Below are positions 17,278-24,946 of a stretch of 64,000 bases of DNA, piece by piece. The notes under the pieces were generated by a model. The model was not told the origin of the DNA and searched no databases. It worked only from the letters and a program-made list of their open reading frames with translations. Source of the DNA: Microbacterium oleivorans NBRC 103075 (GTDB lineage: Bacteria > Actinomycetota > Actinomycetes > Actinomycetales > Microbacteriaceae); assembly GCF_001552475.1 (NCBI RefSeq), contig NZ_BCRG01000001.1, positions 310,001-374,000 on the forward strand. The letters are read 5' to 3'. Within the stretch, counting starts at the first letter, position 1; the number at the start of each line of letters is the position of its first letter. The translations under genes and the position numbers were made by a program.

Positions 17278-17283
17278 CGCTGA

Positions 17284-17323
17284 CGTCCCTCCGCGTGACC
17301 TGTCCGGGCCTCGCGGAGGGACG
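17284..17323. terminator. Bidirectional terminator after the FtsX-type permease
   Basis: Perfect 12-bp stem CGTCCCTCCGCG / CGCGGAGGGACG with a 16-nt loop, filling the gap between two convergent stop codons. Confidence 0.8.
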
Positions 17324-17333
17324 CGTCCGTCGG

Positions 17334-17840
17334 TCAGTCGTTCTCGGTGGCGGGCGGGTCGTACGACCAGGTCGGGGCCATGGCCCGCAGGCGGATGCCG
17401 CGGTACTGCCACATCGCCCAGAGGACCGGCCACAGTGGCATGGCGGCCGCGCCACCGATTGTGAGGCGGTCGCGCCACAGCGTCTTGGTCGGGTCTCCCG
17501 GCAGCGGGCTGACCGCCATCTGGTGGTCCCAGACATCGAGCGCCGAGAGGGCTCCGGTGAGCGGGATGCCGCTGTCGCGGAAGATCCGCACGGGACCGTT
17601 GCTGTCCTCCGTGAAGCGGTCGCTCGCGTGGATCAGTTGCTGCCCCGCGGGGATGAAGCCGAGCGCGCGGATCTCGACGGGCACGTCGGTGCCGGGTTCG
17701 AGCGAGGTCGGCAGTTCACCGGACATCGGACCCATCTCGAGCAGCGGCCCGTAGAGCTCGGTGATCGCACGCGGCGAGTGGAGCGCACGCCATGCAGCAT
17801 CGGCGGTGCAGTCGAGTTCGAGCTTCAGGAGGATCCGCAT
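17334..17840 (-). CDS. Conserved hypothetical protein, SRPBCC/START-like
   Basis: Protein of 168 residues. The beginning, MRILLKLELDCTADAAWRALHSPRAITEL, reads like the first strand and helix of the SRPBCC (Bet v1/START) fold, where a hydrophobic ligand pocket follows. Later segments LWRDRLTIGG and PLWPVLWAMWQYRGIRLRAM are consistent with the closing strand and long C-terminal helix of that fold. No catalytic residues are recognisable. A likely GAGAGT -10 lies 6 nt upstream of the ATG. It is divergent from the beta-glucosidase gene. The fold is a guess from pattern alone. Confidence 0.65.
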   Translation of the reverse strand: MRILLKLELDCTADAAWRALHSPRAITELYGPLLEMGPMSGELPTSLEPGTDVPVEIRALGFIPAGQQLIHASDRFTEDSNGPVRIFRDSGIPLTGALSALDVWDHQMAVSPLPGDPTKTLWRDRLTIGGAAAMPLWPVLWAMWQYRGIRLRAMAPTWSYDPPATEND

Positions 17841-17878
17841 CGGACCACTCTCGCATTCCCTCGCGGCAGTCGGTACGT

Positions 17879-17892
17879 TGGGAGCGCTCCCA
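17879..17892. promoter_or_regulatory. CebR-type operator upstream of the beta-glucosidase
   Basis: TGGGAGCGCTCCCA, a perfect 14-bp palindrome identical to the published CebR binding site of Streptomyces, where CebR represses cello-oligosaccharide uptake and beta-glucosidase genes until cellobiose or cellotriose appears. It lies about 40 bp before the start codon and abuts a possible -10 (CATACT, 17891-17896). No CebR gene is recognised in the window. Confidence 0.85.
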
Positions 17893-17932
17893 TACTCGAG
17901 GCCTCACCGCCGACCTCCTCGGAAAGACCGTC

Positions 17933-20392
17933 ATGCCCCTGGAACCCGCCATCGAATCCGGCGATCGCTCGCACACCCTCGCCCCCGTCGAGTCGGTCGC
18001 GCAGATCTCCTCGATGCTGCTCGACACCGATCCCACGCTCGACCCCGCCCTCGCAGAGGCGGCCCGAGCCGCCGCGGCCGAGGGGGTCGTCCTCCTGACG
18101 AACGACGGCACACTCCCGCTCGGCGAGCGTTCCGTCGCGGTGTTCGGTCGCGTGCAGATCGACTGGTTCGCCGTCGGTTACGGCTCGGGCGGCGATGTGA
18201 AGGTGCCCTACGTCTGGAACCTGCTCGCGGGGCTCCGTGACGCGGGGGTCCGCGTCGACGCGGAACTCGCCTCGCACTACTCGACCTGGTCCGCGGCGAA
18301 CCGCCCCGTCTTCGCCGACTCCTGGGGCCAGTGGCCGCACCACTTCCCCGAGATGCCCCTCGACGAGTCCGTCGTTGCCGCCGCGGCATCCCGTGCCGAC
18401 ACCGCCGTCGTCGCCATCGGACGTGCCGCAGGAGAAGCGCGCGACAGCATCCTCGAAGCCGGCAGCTACTACCTGACGGACGACGAGCGGATGCTCCTCG
18501 ACACCGTGACCTCCCACTTCGCGCGGACCGTCGTGGTCGTCGATGCGGGCAACGTCATGGACCTGTCGTGGGTCGCCGACTACCGGGATCGGATCGGCGC
18601 CGTGCTCTTCGCCTGGCAGGGCGGCATGGAGGGCGCTCGCGCCGTCGCGAGCGTGCTCGCCGGAGAGTCGTCGCCGAGCGGGAAGCTCACCGACACGATC
18701 GCCCTCAGTTACGAGGACTACCCCAGCGCGCCGCACTTCGGCCACCTCGACGTCAACGTCTACGCCGAGGATGTGTTCGTCGGGTACCGGTACTTCGAGA
18801 CCTTCGCCCCTGACCGCGTGCTCTTCCCCTTCGGCCACGGCCTCTCGTACACGACCTTCGAGCTGTCGACCGAGGCCGACGCGGATGCCGGCACGCTCCG
18901 CCTCGAGGTCGTCGTCACCAACACCGGCGACCGCGCCGGCAAAGAGGTCGTCCAGGTGTACACGGGTGCGCCCGACGGCGCCCTCGGGAAGCCCGCGCGG
19001 CACCTGGCGGCGTTCGCCAAGACACGCCTGCTGGCCCCCGGCGAGAGCGACACCGTGCGGCTCGAGGTGCACGTCGACGACCTCGCTTCCTACGACGACG
19101 GCGGCGAGACCGGACACCGAAACGCCTGGGTCCTCGAGGCTGGCGAGTACCCGGTCTTCGTGGGGGCGGATGTCCGCTCCGCGGCAGAGGTCGCTGCCTT
19201 CGAGGTGCCCGAGACTCAGGTCGTGCGTGAGGCGACCGAGGTCGCGGCTCCGGCCCACGCGTTCGAGCGGCTCACGCTGGCTCGCGCCGCCGACGGCTCG
19301 GCCGTCGCGGCCCGCGAGCCCGTCCCCACGCGCACCGTCTCCCGCGCCGAGCGCGTCCTCGGCTCACTGCCCGCCGAACTTCCCCAGACGGGGGACCGGG
19401 GCATCGATCTCGCCCACGTCGCGAGCGGCACAGCATCCCTCGACGACTTCGTCGCGCAACTCAGCGATGAGGAGCTGTCGCTCCTCGCCCGCGGTGACGT
19501 CACGATGGACAGCCCGCTCGGGGCGCCCGGCAACGCGGGTGTGCTGGCAGGGGTGTCCGAATCGCTGCGAGCGAAGGGCGTGCCGCCGGTCACGACGACG
19601 GATGGACCGAGCGGCATCCGGCTCTCGGCCTATGCGTCGTTGCTGCCCTCGGGCACGGCGCTCGCGTCGACCTGGAACGTGCCGCTCATCGAAGAGCTGG
19701 CTGCCCTCCACAGCCAGGAGATGCTCCGCAAGGGCTCGGACGTGCTGCTGAGCCCGGGCATGAACATCCACCGCGATCCGCTCTGCGGGCGGAACTTCGA
19801 GTACTTCAGCGAGGATCCCGTGGTGACCGGCCGTATCGCCGCGGCCGTCGTGCGGGGCGTTCAGAGCACGGGGCTGTCGGCGTGCCCGAAGCACTTCGCC
19901 GCGAACAACCAGGAGACCAACCGCACCCGCAACGACTCGCGCGTCTCCGAGCGGGCTCTCCGCGAGATCTACCTGCGCGGCTTCGAGATCTGCGTCCGTG
20001 AGGCCGCGCCCCGCACGATCATGACGTCGTACAACCAGATCAACGGGGTGTGGTCGCACTACCACCACGACCTCGCGACGGTCATCCTCCGCGAGGAGTG
20101 GGGCTACGAGGGCGTCGTCATCACCGACTGGTGGATCGAGGACGCGGTCGACCCCGACTTCCCTGCGCTGGAGGACAACGCCTACCGCGTCCGCGCGCAG
20201 GTGGACGTCCTCATGCCGGGCGGGGTGAAGACGGATGCCGCGCCGCAGGCCTACGCCGACACCACGATCCTCGACTCGCTCGCCCGCGAGGACGGGCTGA
20301 CGCGCGGTGAGCTTCAGCGGACGGCGCGGAACGTCCTCGGCCTGGCGATTGCGCTCAAGCCGGTCGTCGACGCTCGTACGCTGGAGGGATGA
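17933..20392 (+). CDS. GH3 beta-glucosidase with permuted domain order
   Basis: Hydrolyses terminal non-reducing beta-D-glucosyl bonds, probably on imported cello-oligosaccharides because no signal peptide is present. It has 819 residues. Usual GH3 enzymes run catalytic barrel, then alpha/beta sandwich, then fibronectin-like domain. Here the sandwich comes first (AAAEGVVLLTNDGTLPL near residue 45, then AVFGR), followed by the fibronectin-like domain (FPFGHGLSYTTF near 300) and last the barrel from about residue 480. The barrel shows TDGPSGIRL, the CPKHFAANNQE strand, and GVVITDWW with the nucleophile Asp732. GGAAAG lies 7 nt before the ATG. A CebR box lies in the promoter. The stop overlaps comB by 4 nt. 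Confidence 0.92.
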   Translation: MPLEPAIESGDRSHTLAPVESVAQISSMLLDTDPTLDPALAEAARAAAAEGVVLLTNDGTLPLGERSVAVFGRVQIDWFAVGYGSGGDVKVPYVWNLLAGLRDAGVRVDAELASHYSTWSAANRPVFADSWGQWPHHFPEMPLDESVVAAAASRADTAVVAIGRAAGEARDSILEAGSYYLTDDERMLLDTVTSHFARTVVVVDAGNVMDLSWVADYRDRIGAVLFAWQGGMEGARAVASVLAGESSPSGKLTDTIALSYEDYPSAPHFGHLDVNVYAEDVFVGYRYFETFAPDRVLFPFGHGLSYTTFELSTEADADAGTLRLEVVVTNTGDRAGKEVVQVYTGAPDGALGKPARHLAAFAKTRLLAPGESDTVRLEVHVDDLASYDDGGETGHRNAWVLEAGEYPVFVGADVRSAAEVAAFEVPETQVVREATEVAAPAHAFERLTLARAADGSAVAAREPVPTRTVSRAERVLGSLPAELPQTGDRGIDLAHVASGTASLDDFVAQLSDEELSLLARGDVTMDSPLGAPGNAGVLAGVSESLRAKGVPPVTTTDGPSGIRLSAYASLLPSGTALASTWNVPLIEELAALHSQEMLRKGSDVLLSPGMNIHRDPLCGRNFEYFSEDPVVTGRIAAAVVRGVQSTGLSACPKHFAANNQETNRTRNDSRVSERALREIYLRGFEICVREAAPRTIMTSYNQINGVWSHYHHDLATVILREEWGYEGVVITDWWIEDAVDPDFPALEDNAYRVRAQVDVLMPGGVKTDAAPQAYADTTILDSLAREDGLTRGELQRTARNVLGLAIALKPVVDARTLEG
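20377..20382 (+). promoter_or_regulatory. -10 box inside the beta-glucosidase end, serving comB
   Basis: TACGCT, 6 nt before the comB ATG, within the last codons of the GH3 gene. It would let comB be expressed as a leaderless message when the beta-glucosidase is repressed. Confidence 0.4.
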
Positions 20393-21045
20393 CCGCGAGC
20401 CCCTTCGATCAGTCCCGCTACCAGTTGCGCTTCGACTGGGGGCGGGACGGATTGCAGCGTCTCGCGCCGGCCGACGTGGTCGTGGTCGTCGACGTGCTCC
20501 GCTTCTCATCGACGGTCTCGGCGCGCGTGGCCGGCGGCGAGACCGTGCCGCACGATGAGTCCGCCCACGCCGTGTCGCGCAACGGCGCCGCCGTCGCGTC
20601 GGCTGCAGCGGGCACCGGGGCCGTCGTGTTCCTGGGATGCCTCCGCAACGCGACGGCGGTCGCGCATGCCGTGCTCGCGGAGCAGAACCGACGCGGCGCG
20701 CGCACGAGCGTGAGTATCATCGCCGCCGGTGAGCTGGCGGGCAAGGGGGATGCGGCGGTCCTGCGATTCTCCGTCGAAGACCAGCTCGGCGCCGGTGCGG
20801 TGTTCGCCGCCCTCGAGACGCTCGGCCTCGATCACTCCTCGCCGGAGGCCGCCGCGGCATCCGAAGCTTTCCGCGGGCTCCGCTCCGCGGTCCGGCACCT
20901 GCTGACGGCGAGTGGGTCGGGCCAGGAGCTCCTCGCCCGCGACCGCCGTGCCGAGGTGCTGGCGGCGGCCGTGCACGATGCCGACGATGTCGTGCCGGTC
21001 CTGCGCGACGGTGTGTGGAGCGCCTACGAGGTCAGCGCGGGGTGA
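20389..21045 (+). CDS. comB: 2-phosphosulfolactate phosphatase family protein (ComB-like)
   Basis: Protein of 218 residues resembling ComB, a Mg-dependent phosphatase that converts 2-phosphosulfolactate to sulfolactate in coenzyme M synthesis. Visible family features are VVVVDVLRFSSTVSARVAGG near the start, FLGCLRNATAVA in the middle, and SIIAAGE followed by an acidic stretch. Actinobacteria do not make methanogen-type coenzyme M, so the real substrate may be another phosphorylated compound. The start overlaps the GH3 stop (ATGA) and has an internal -10 box. Its last 14 bp overlap the convergent SprT-like gene. Confidence 0.8.
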   Translation: MTASPFDQSRYQLRFDWGRDGLQRLAPADVVVVVDVLRFSSTVSARVAGGETVPHDESAHAVSRNGAAVASAAAGTGAVVFLGCLRNATAVAHAVLAEQNRRGARTSVSIIAAGELAGKGDAAVLRFSVEDQLGAGAVFAALETLGLDHSSPEAAAASEAFRGLRSAVRHLLTASGSGQELLARDRRAEVLAAAVHDADDVVPVLRDGVWSAYEVSAG

Positions 21046-21520
21046 GGGCAGCGCGGCGGGTGGCCGCGGTGATCTCGCGTCGGCGCCAGGAGATCAGGTA
21101 GCGCTCGTCGAACGTGGGTGCGCAGCGCGCGCACGAGGTCGCCCGCGTCGCCTTGCGGTGGCGATAGGCGACATGACCGGCGGGGCACACGCCCACCCAG
21201 GGGGCGAGCTCGGTGGCTGTCTCGCCGCGATGGGTGACACCGCCGGTGTACCCGAGCGACGCGGCGACGCGCTTCCATTCGGCGCCGTGCCCGGCGGCAG
21301 CGCCCGCGACGGCGTGGGCGATCTCGTGCAGGATCGTCTGGCGGTTCGTCTCGGCGTCGTAGCGGGCGGCGAGGTAGCGCGAGAGCGTGATGCGCTTGCG
21401 CAGGTAATCGCATGCACCGGCGCGGCGCTTGGCATTGTCGAACGCGAAGCTCCACGAGTCGTCGAGCAGCTGCCGCAGCAGAGACTCTGCCTCTCGGCGG
21501 ACGTCGATGAGATCGGTCAT
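21032..21520 (-). CDS. SprT-like zinc-binding domain protein
   Basis: Protein of 162 residues with a SprT-like metalloprotease fold. The HEIAHA motif near residue 65 supplies two zinc ligands and the catalytic Glu, with a third His possible in GHGAEWKRVAASLGY. CPAGH and CARC further on look like a zinc ribbon. SprT relatives such as Spartan degrade DNA-protein crosslinks, but bacterial members are uncharacterised to my knowledge. TAGAGT 6 nt before the ATG predicts a leaderless message. The 3' end overlaps comB on the other strand by 14 bp. Confidence 0.85.
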   Translation of the reverse strand: MTDLIDVRREAESLLRQLLDDSWSFAFDNAKRRAGACDYLRKRITLSRYLAARYDAETNRQTILHEIAHAVAGAAAGHGAEWKRVAASLGYTGGVTHRGETATELAPWVGVCPAGHVAYRHRKATRATSCARCAPTFDERYLISWRRREITAATRRAALTPR

Positions 21521-21526
21521 GCCAGA

Positions 21527-21532
21527 ACTCTA
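21527..21532 (-). promoter_or_regulatory. -10 box, leaderless start of the SprT-like gene
   Basis: TAGAGT on the minus strand, 6 nt upstream of the ATG at 21520. Confidence 0.45.
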
Positions 21533-21563
21533 GAACGCATGTACGACACTCGGGCGGAAAGAC

Positions 21564-22091
21564 TCAGCTGGCAACGGTCGAGCGATTGCGGCGCCGGTCG
21601 ACGGCGTCGATGGCGAGCAGCGTGGATTCGAGCTGATCCTCCGGGGCGCCCGCCTCCTGACGAAGGAACAGCGCCTTCTTGAAGTCGGCGCGCGCTCCCG
21701 CATCATCACCGGCGTCGAAGGAGACCTTGCCGCGGTGCTGGCAGCCGAACGCGGCGACCGCCGACCAGCCCTGGCCCTCGGCCTCTTCGACGCAGGTGTT
21801 CAGTTCCTGGATGGCCGCGGCGTACGCGCCGCGGAACTGCTGGACCGTCGCGTGCAGCATCCGGGCGCGGAGGAGATCCTTGCGAGTCCCCGCCATGCGC
21901 GCCAGGCGCACGGACTCCTCCGAGACGACGAGTGCGTCGTCGAGGCGGCCGAGGACCTTCAGCAGCCAGACCTTCTCGAGCATCGCTGCGAGGCTCCGCT
22001 GCTCGCCGAGTTCGGCGAGGCGCGCCTGGCATTCGTCGAGGTCGACGATCTCTCGGAGTGTCTCCGGGTCGTACCCCTTGATGAAGCCCAC
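21564..22091 (-). CDS. Small tetratricopeptide-like helical repeat protein
   Basis: Protein of 175 residues made mostly of amphipathic helices. Two or three degenerate TPR-like units are visible (for example LEKVWLLKVLGRLDDALVVS, then HATVQQFRGAYAAAIQELN, then DDAGARADFKKALFLRQEAG). TPR arrays bind other proteins, and no partner can be named. The GTG at 22091 was preferred because AGGAA lies 5-9 nt upstream and the protein then begins cleanly with VGFIKGYDPETLREI; upstream the frame is low-complexity. It follows the spermidine-synthase-like gene on the same strand after 88 bp. No function recognised. Confidence 0.7.
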   Translation of the reverse strand: MGFIKGYDPETLREIVDLDECQARLAELGEQRSLAAMLEKVWLLKVLGRLDDALVVSEESVRLARMAGTRKDLLRARMLHATVQQFRGAYAAAIQELNTCVEEAEGQGWSAVAAFGCQHRGKVSFDAGDDAGARADFKKALFLRQEAGAPEDQLESTLLAIDAVDRRRNRSTVAS

Positions 22092-22179
22092 AGCTGTTCC
22101 TTCCGACCCCGCGACGTGTGTCTCCAGTGTCGCCGCGCACCCCCCGGAATCGGCTGAGGGCGCGCCGCGCGTCGTGGCC

Positions 22180-23043
22180 TCAGCGGTCGAAGACGGATGC
22201 CGCCGGCTTCGGCGACGGGGTGGAATCGGCATCCGTCATGATCCGCGCGTCGCGCGCGAACGCCTCGAGCTCGGCGCCGTGGGCGACCTTCGCGGGGTGC
22301 GGGCCGGCCGCCATCAGGCGGGGGAGCCACTCCATGGGCAGCGGTGCGGGCGACGCGGCGATCACGATGTTGCCGAACCGACCGCTCTTGAGCGTTCCCA
22401 CTTCGGCGAGGATCACGACGTGCTCGAGAACGGAGCGGACGGTCGCCACCTGGCGCCGCGCGAAGGCGAGTCCGCTGCCGTCGGCGATGTTGACGAGAAG
22501 GATGCCGGCCGGCGCCAGCAGCCCCGCGAGGATGCGGTAGTACTCCACGCTCGTGATGTGCGCGGGTGTCTGCGCGCCCGCGAACACATCGGACACGACG
22601 AGATCCACCTTGCCCACGATTCCTGGGGGAAGGCGCGCGGCGACATCCCGGGCATCCCCGATGCGGACGCGCAGCTGGCCGGTCCGGGGGAGGGGGAGGT
22701 GCTCGCGGACGAGGTCGATGAGCGCCTGCTCGAGTTCGATCACCTGCTGGCGAGAGCCCGGGCGGGTGTGCTCGACGTAGCGCGGGAGAGTCAGGGCGCC
22801 CGCGCCCAGGTGGACGGCGGTGAGGGCTTCCCCCGGCATCCCGATCTGGTCGATCACGGCGCCCATGCGGGCGATGTATTCGAAGTGCAGGTGCGACGGG
22901 TCGTCGAGGTCGACGTGCGATTGCGGGGTCGTCTCGACGACCAGTTCCCAGCCTCCGGCGAAGCGACCCGGGATGATGCGCGCCTGCCGTCCGTCGGAGA
23001 GCTTCGCCGCGGGCGGGTCGATAGGGTCGCGGGAACGGGCCAT
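22180..23043 (-). CDS. Spermidine synthase-like methyltransferase-fold protein
   Basis: Protein of 287 residues resembling the SpeE/polyamine aminopropyltransferase fold. Visible: HLGAGALTLPRYV in place of the usual glycine-rich GGGdG cofactor loop, IELEQALIDLVREHL with the acidic residue that normally contacts the nucleoside, IGDARDVAARL, and DLVVSDVFAGAQTPAHI, the region that carries the DxxD gate residues in true synthases but lacks the second Asp here. It may therefore not make spermidine. TACCGT ends 6 nt before the ATG at 23043, predicting a leaderless message; the frame upstream is not supported. Divergent from the peptide importer. Confidence 0.78.
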   Translation of the reverse strand: MARSRDPIDPPAAKLSDGRQARIIPGRFAGGWELVVETTPQSHVDLDDPSHLHFEYIARMGAVIDQIGMPGEALTAVHLGAGALTLPRYVEHTRPGSRQQVIELEQALIDLVREHLPLPRTGQLRVRIGDARDVAARLPPGIVGKVDLVVSDVFAGAQTPAHITSVEYYRILAGLLAPAGILLVNIADGSGLAFARRQVATVRSVLEHVVILAEVGTLKSGRFGNIVIAASPAPLPMEWLPRLMAAGPHPAKVAHGAELEAFARDARIMTDADSTPSPKPAASVFDR

Positions 23044-23049
23044 CCGACT

Positions 23050-23055
23050 ACGGTA
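23050..23055 (-). promoter_or_regulatory. -10 box, leaderless start of the spermidine-synthase-like gene
   Basis: TACCGT on the minus strand, 6 nt upstream of the ATG at 23043. Confidence 0.5.
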
Positions 23056-23081
23056 GCCCGCAGGAAGAAACACGATCGAGA

Positions 23082-23091
23082 TACAGCTGTA
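23082..23091. promoter_or_regulatory. Short palindrome in the importer promoter region
   Basis: TACAGCTGTA, a perfect 10-bp palindrome in an AT-rich patch about 35 bp upstream of a TAGCGT box (23116-23121) that could be the -10 of the importer operon. An operator role is a guess. Confidence 0.3.
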
Positions 23092-23191
23092 ATCGCTTAC
23101 CGGCAGTGCGGACGGTAGCGTCAGCCGCATCCCTTCGGCAGCGCCGCCCCGTGGCGTGCCGCCGACGAGCCCCATCGGAAGGTGCACAGCA

Positions 23192-24862
23192 ATGCTCCCC
23201 ATTTCCCGGAAGCGGGTGGTCGCGGGCGCCGCGGCCCTCGTCATCGGTGCGCTCGCGCTCAGCGCGTGCGCCAGTCAGCGAGGCGGCGACGACAACGCGG
23301 AAGGACCCGCGGACGTCGACGGCACGTTCGTCTTCGCCGCGTCGTCCGACCCCGCGAGCCTCGACCCCGCCTTCGCGCAGGACGGTGAGACGTTCCGCGT
23401 CTCGCGTCAGATCTTCGAGGGCCTCGTCGGCACCAAGCCCGGCACGCCCGACCCTGCACCTCTCCTCGCGGAGTCGTGGGAGACGTCGGACGACTCCCTC
23501 TCGTACACCTTCGCGCTCAAGAAGGACGTCACGTTCCAGGACGGCACCCCCTTCAACGCGGAGGCCGTCTGCGTCAACTTCGACCGCTGGTACAACTGGG
23601 AGGGCCTGGCCGCCAGCGAGGCGCTCGGGTACTACTACAACAAGCTCTTCAAGGGGTACGCCTCGAGCCCCGACAGTGCCGTCTTCGACTCGTGCACGCC
23701 CGACGGTGACTCCTCGGTCACCATCACGCTGAAGAAGCCGTTCGCCGGTTTCGTCGCCGCCCTGTCGCTGCCTGCCTTCTCGATGCAGTCGCCGAAGGCG
23801 CTGGAGGAGTACAAGGCGGACGAGGTCGGCGGTACCGCCGACGCTCCCACGCTCAGCGAGTACGCGATGGGTCACCCCGTCGGCACCGGCCCCTACAAGT
23901 TCGACGAGTGGGCCCGCGGTGAGCAGGTCACGCTGAGCTCCTACGAGGACTACTGGGGCGACAAGGGACAGATCGACAAGATCATCTTCCGCACGATCGA
24001 CGACCCGACCGCGCGCCGTCAGGCGCTCGAATCGGGCTCGATCGACGGGTACGACCTCGTCGGCCCCGCCGACACCGGTGCGCTCAAGGACGCCGGCTTC
24101 ACCATGGTGTCGCGCCCGCCCTTCACGATCCTGTACCTCGCCTTCAACCAGGCGGTCAAAGAGCTCCAGGACCCCAAGGTCCGCGAGGCGCTCTCGTACG
24201 CGGTCGACAAGGATGCGCTCATCTCGCAGGTCCTCCCCGAGGGCACCGAGAAGGCGACGCAGTTCATGCCGCAGAGCGTGAACGGCTGGAACGCCGACGT
24301 CACGACCTACGACTACGACCCCGAAAAGGCGAAGTCGCTCCTCGCTGAGGCCGGCTACACCGAGGCCAACCCGCTGAAGCTGACCTTCAACTACCCGGTC
24401 AACGTCTCGCGTCCTTACATGCCGGACCCCGAGCAGATCTTCACCGTGCTGTCGTCGCAGCTCAAGGCTGTCGGCGTCGAGACCACGCCGAAGTCGAACG
24501 AGTGGGGCGAGTACCTCGACCTCATCACCGGCGGCACGGACCATGGCATCCACCTGCTCGGATGGACCGGTGACTACAACGACACTGACAACTTCCTCGG
24601 TGTGTTCTTCGGTCAGAAGTCCGCGGAGTGGGGCTTCGACAACCCCGAGCTGTTCAAGGACCTCACCGATGCCCGCGGCATCGCGGACCTCGACGAGCAG
24701 ACGCAGCTGTACTCCGACATCAACGAGGAGGTCGCCACCTTCATCCCCGGCGTCCCGCTCGCGCACCCGGCTCCCACCCTGGCCTTCGACCCCCGCGTCG
24801 AGAGCTACCCGGCGAGCCCCGTGAACGATGAGGTGTTCAGCCAGATCGTCCTCACGAAGTAA
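23192..24862 (+). CDS. ABC importer substrate-binding lipoprotein, family 5 (peptide/opine/nickel type)
   Basis: Extracytoplasmic binding protein of 556 residues that captures substrate for the permeases downstream. The signal sequence ends in a lipobox LALSAC (Cys near residue 25), so the mature protein is lipid-anchored. Family 5 features follow: DPASLDPAFAQDGETFRVSR, LAESWETSDDSLSYTFALKK, DVTFQDGTPFNAEAV, and GTGPYKFDEWARGEQVTL. The ATG at 23192 was chosen for the canonical signal peptide and GAAGG about 10 nt upstream. Followed by a strong hairpin and then the permeases. Dipeptide or oligopeptide uptake is likely; the sequence does not decide. Confidence 0.92.
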   Translation: MLPISRKRVVAGAAALVIGALALSACASQRGGDDNAEGPADVDGTFVFAASSDPASLDPAFAQDGETFRVSRQIFEGLVGTKPGTPDPAPLLAESWETSDDSLSYTFALKKDVTFQDGTPFNAEAVCVNFDRWYNWEGLAASEALGYYYNKLFKGYASSPDSAVFDSCTPDGDSSVTITLKKPFAGFVAALSLPAFSMQSPKALEEYKADEVGGTADAPTLSEYAMGHPVGTGPYKFDEWARGEQVTLSSYEDYWGDKGQIDKIIFRTIDDPTARRQALESGSIDGYDLVGPADTGALKDAGFTMVSRPPFTILYLAFNQAVKELQDPKVREALSYAVDKDALISQVLPEGTEKATQFMPQSVNGWNADVTTYDYDPEKAKSLLAEAGYTEANPLKLTFNYPVNVSRPYMPDPEQIFTVLSSQLKAVGVETTPKSNEWGEYLDLITGGTDHGIHLLGWTGDYNDTDNFLGVFFGQKSAEWGFDNPELFKDLTDARGIADLDEQTQLYSDINEEVATFIPGVPLAHPAPTLAFDPRVESYPASPVNDEVFSQIVLTK

Positions 24863-24891
24863 GCCGATCGAGGTGGCCTCGGCCGCCTGAC

Positions 24892-24924
24892 CGGTGGGGG
24901 CGGGATACTCTCCCGCCCCCACCG
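24892..24924 (+). terminator. Strong intercistronic hairpin between binding protein and permease
   Basis: Perfect 14-bp stem (CGGTGGGGGCGGGA and its complement) with a 5-nt loop TACTC, 29 nt after the binding protein stop and 22 nt before the permease start. Such stems typically stop most transcription or protect the 3' end, giving more binding protein than permease. Confidence 0.8.
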
Positions 24925-24946
24925 ACCCTCCACGAAAGCGACACCC

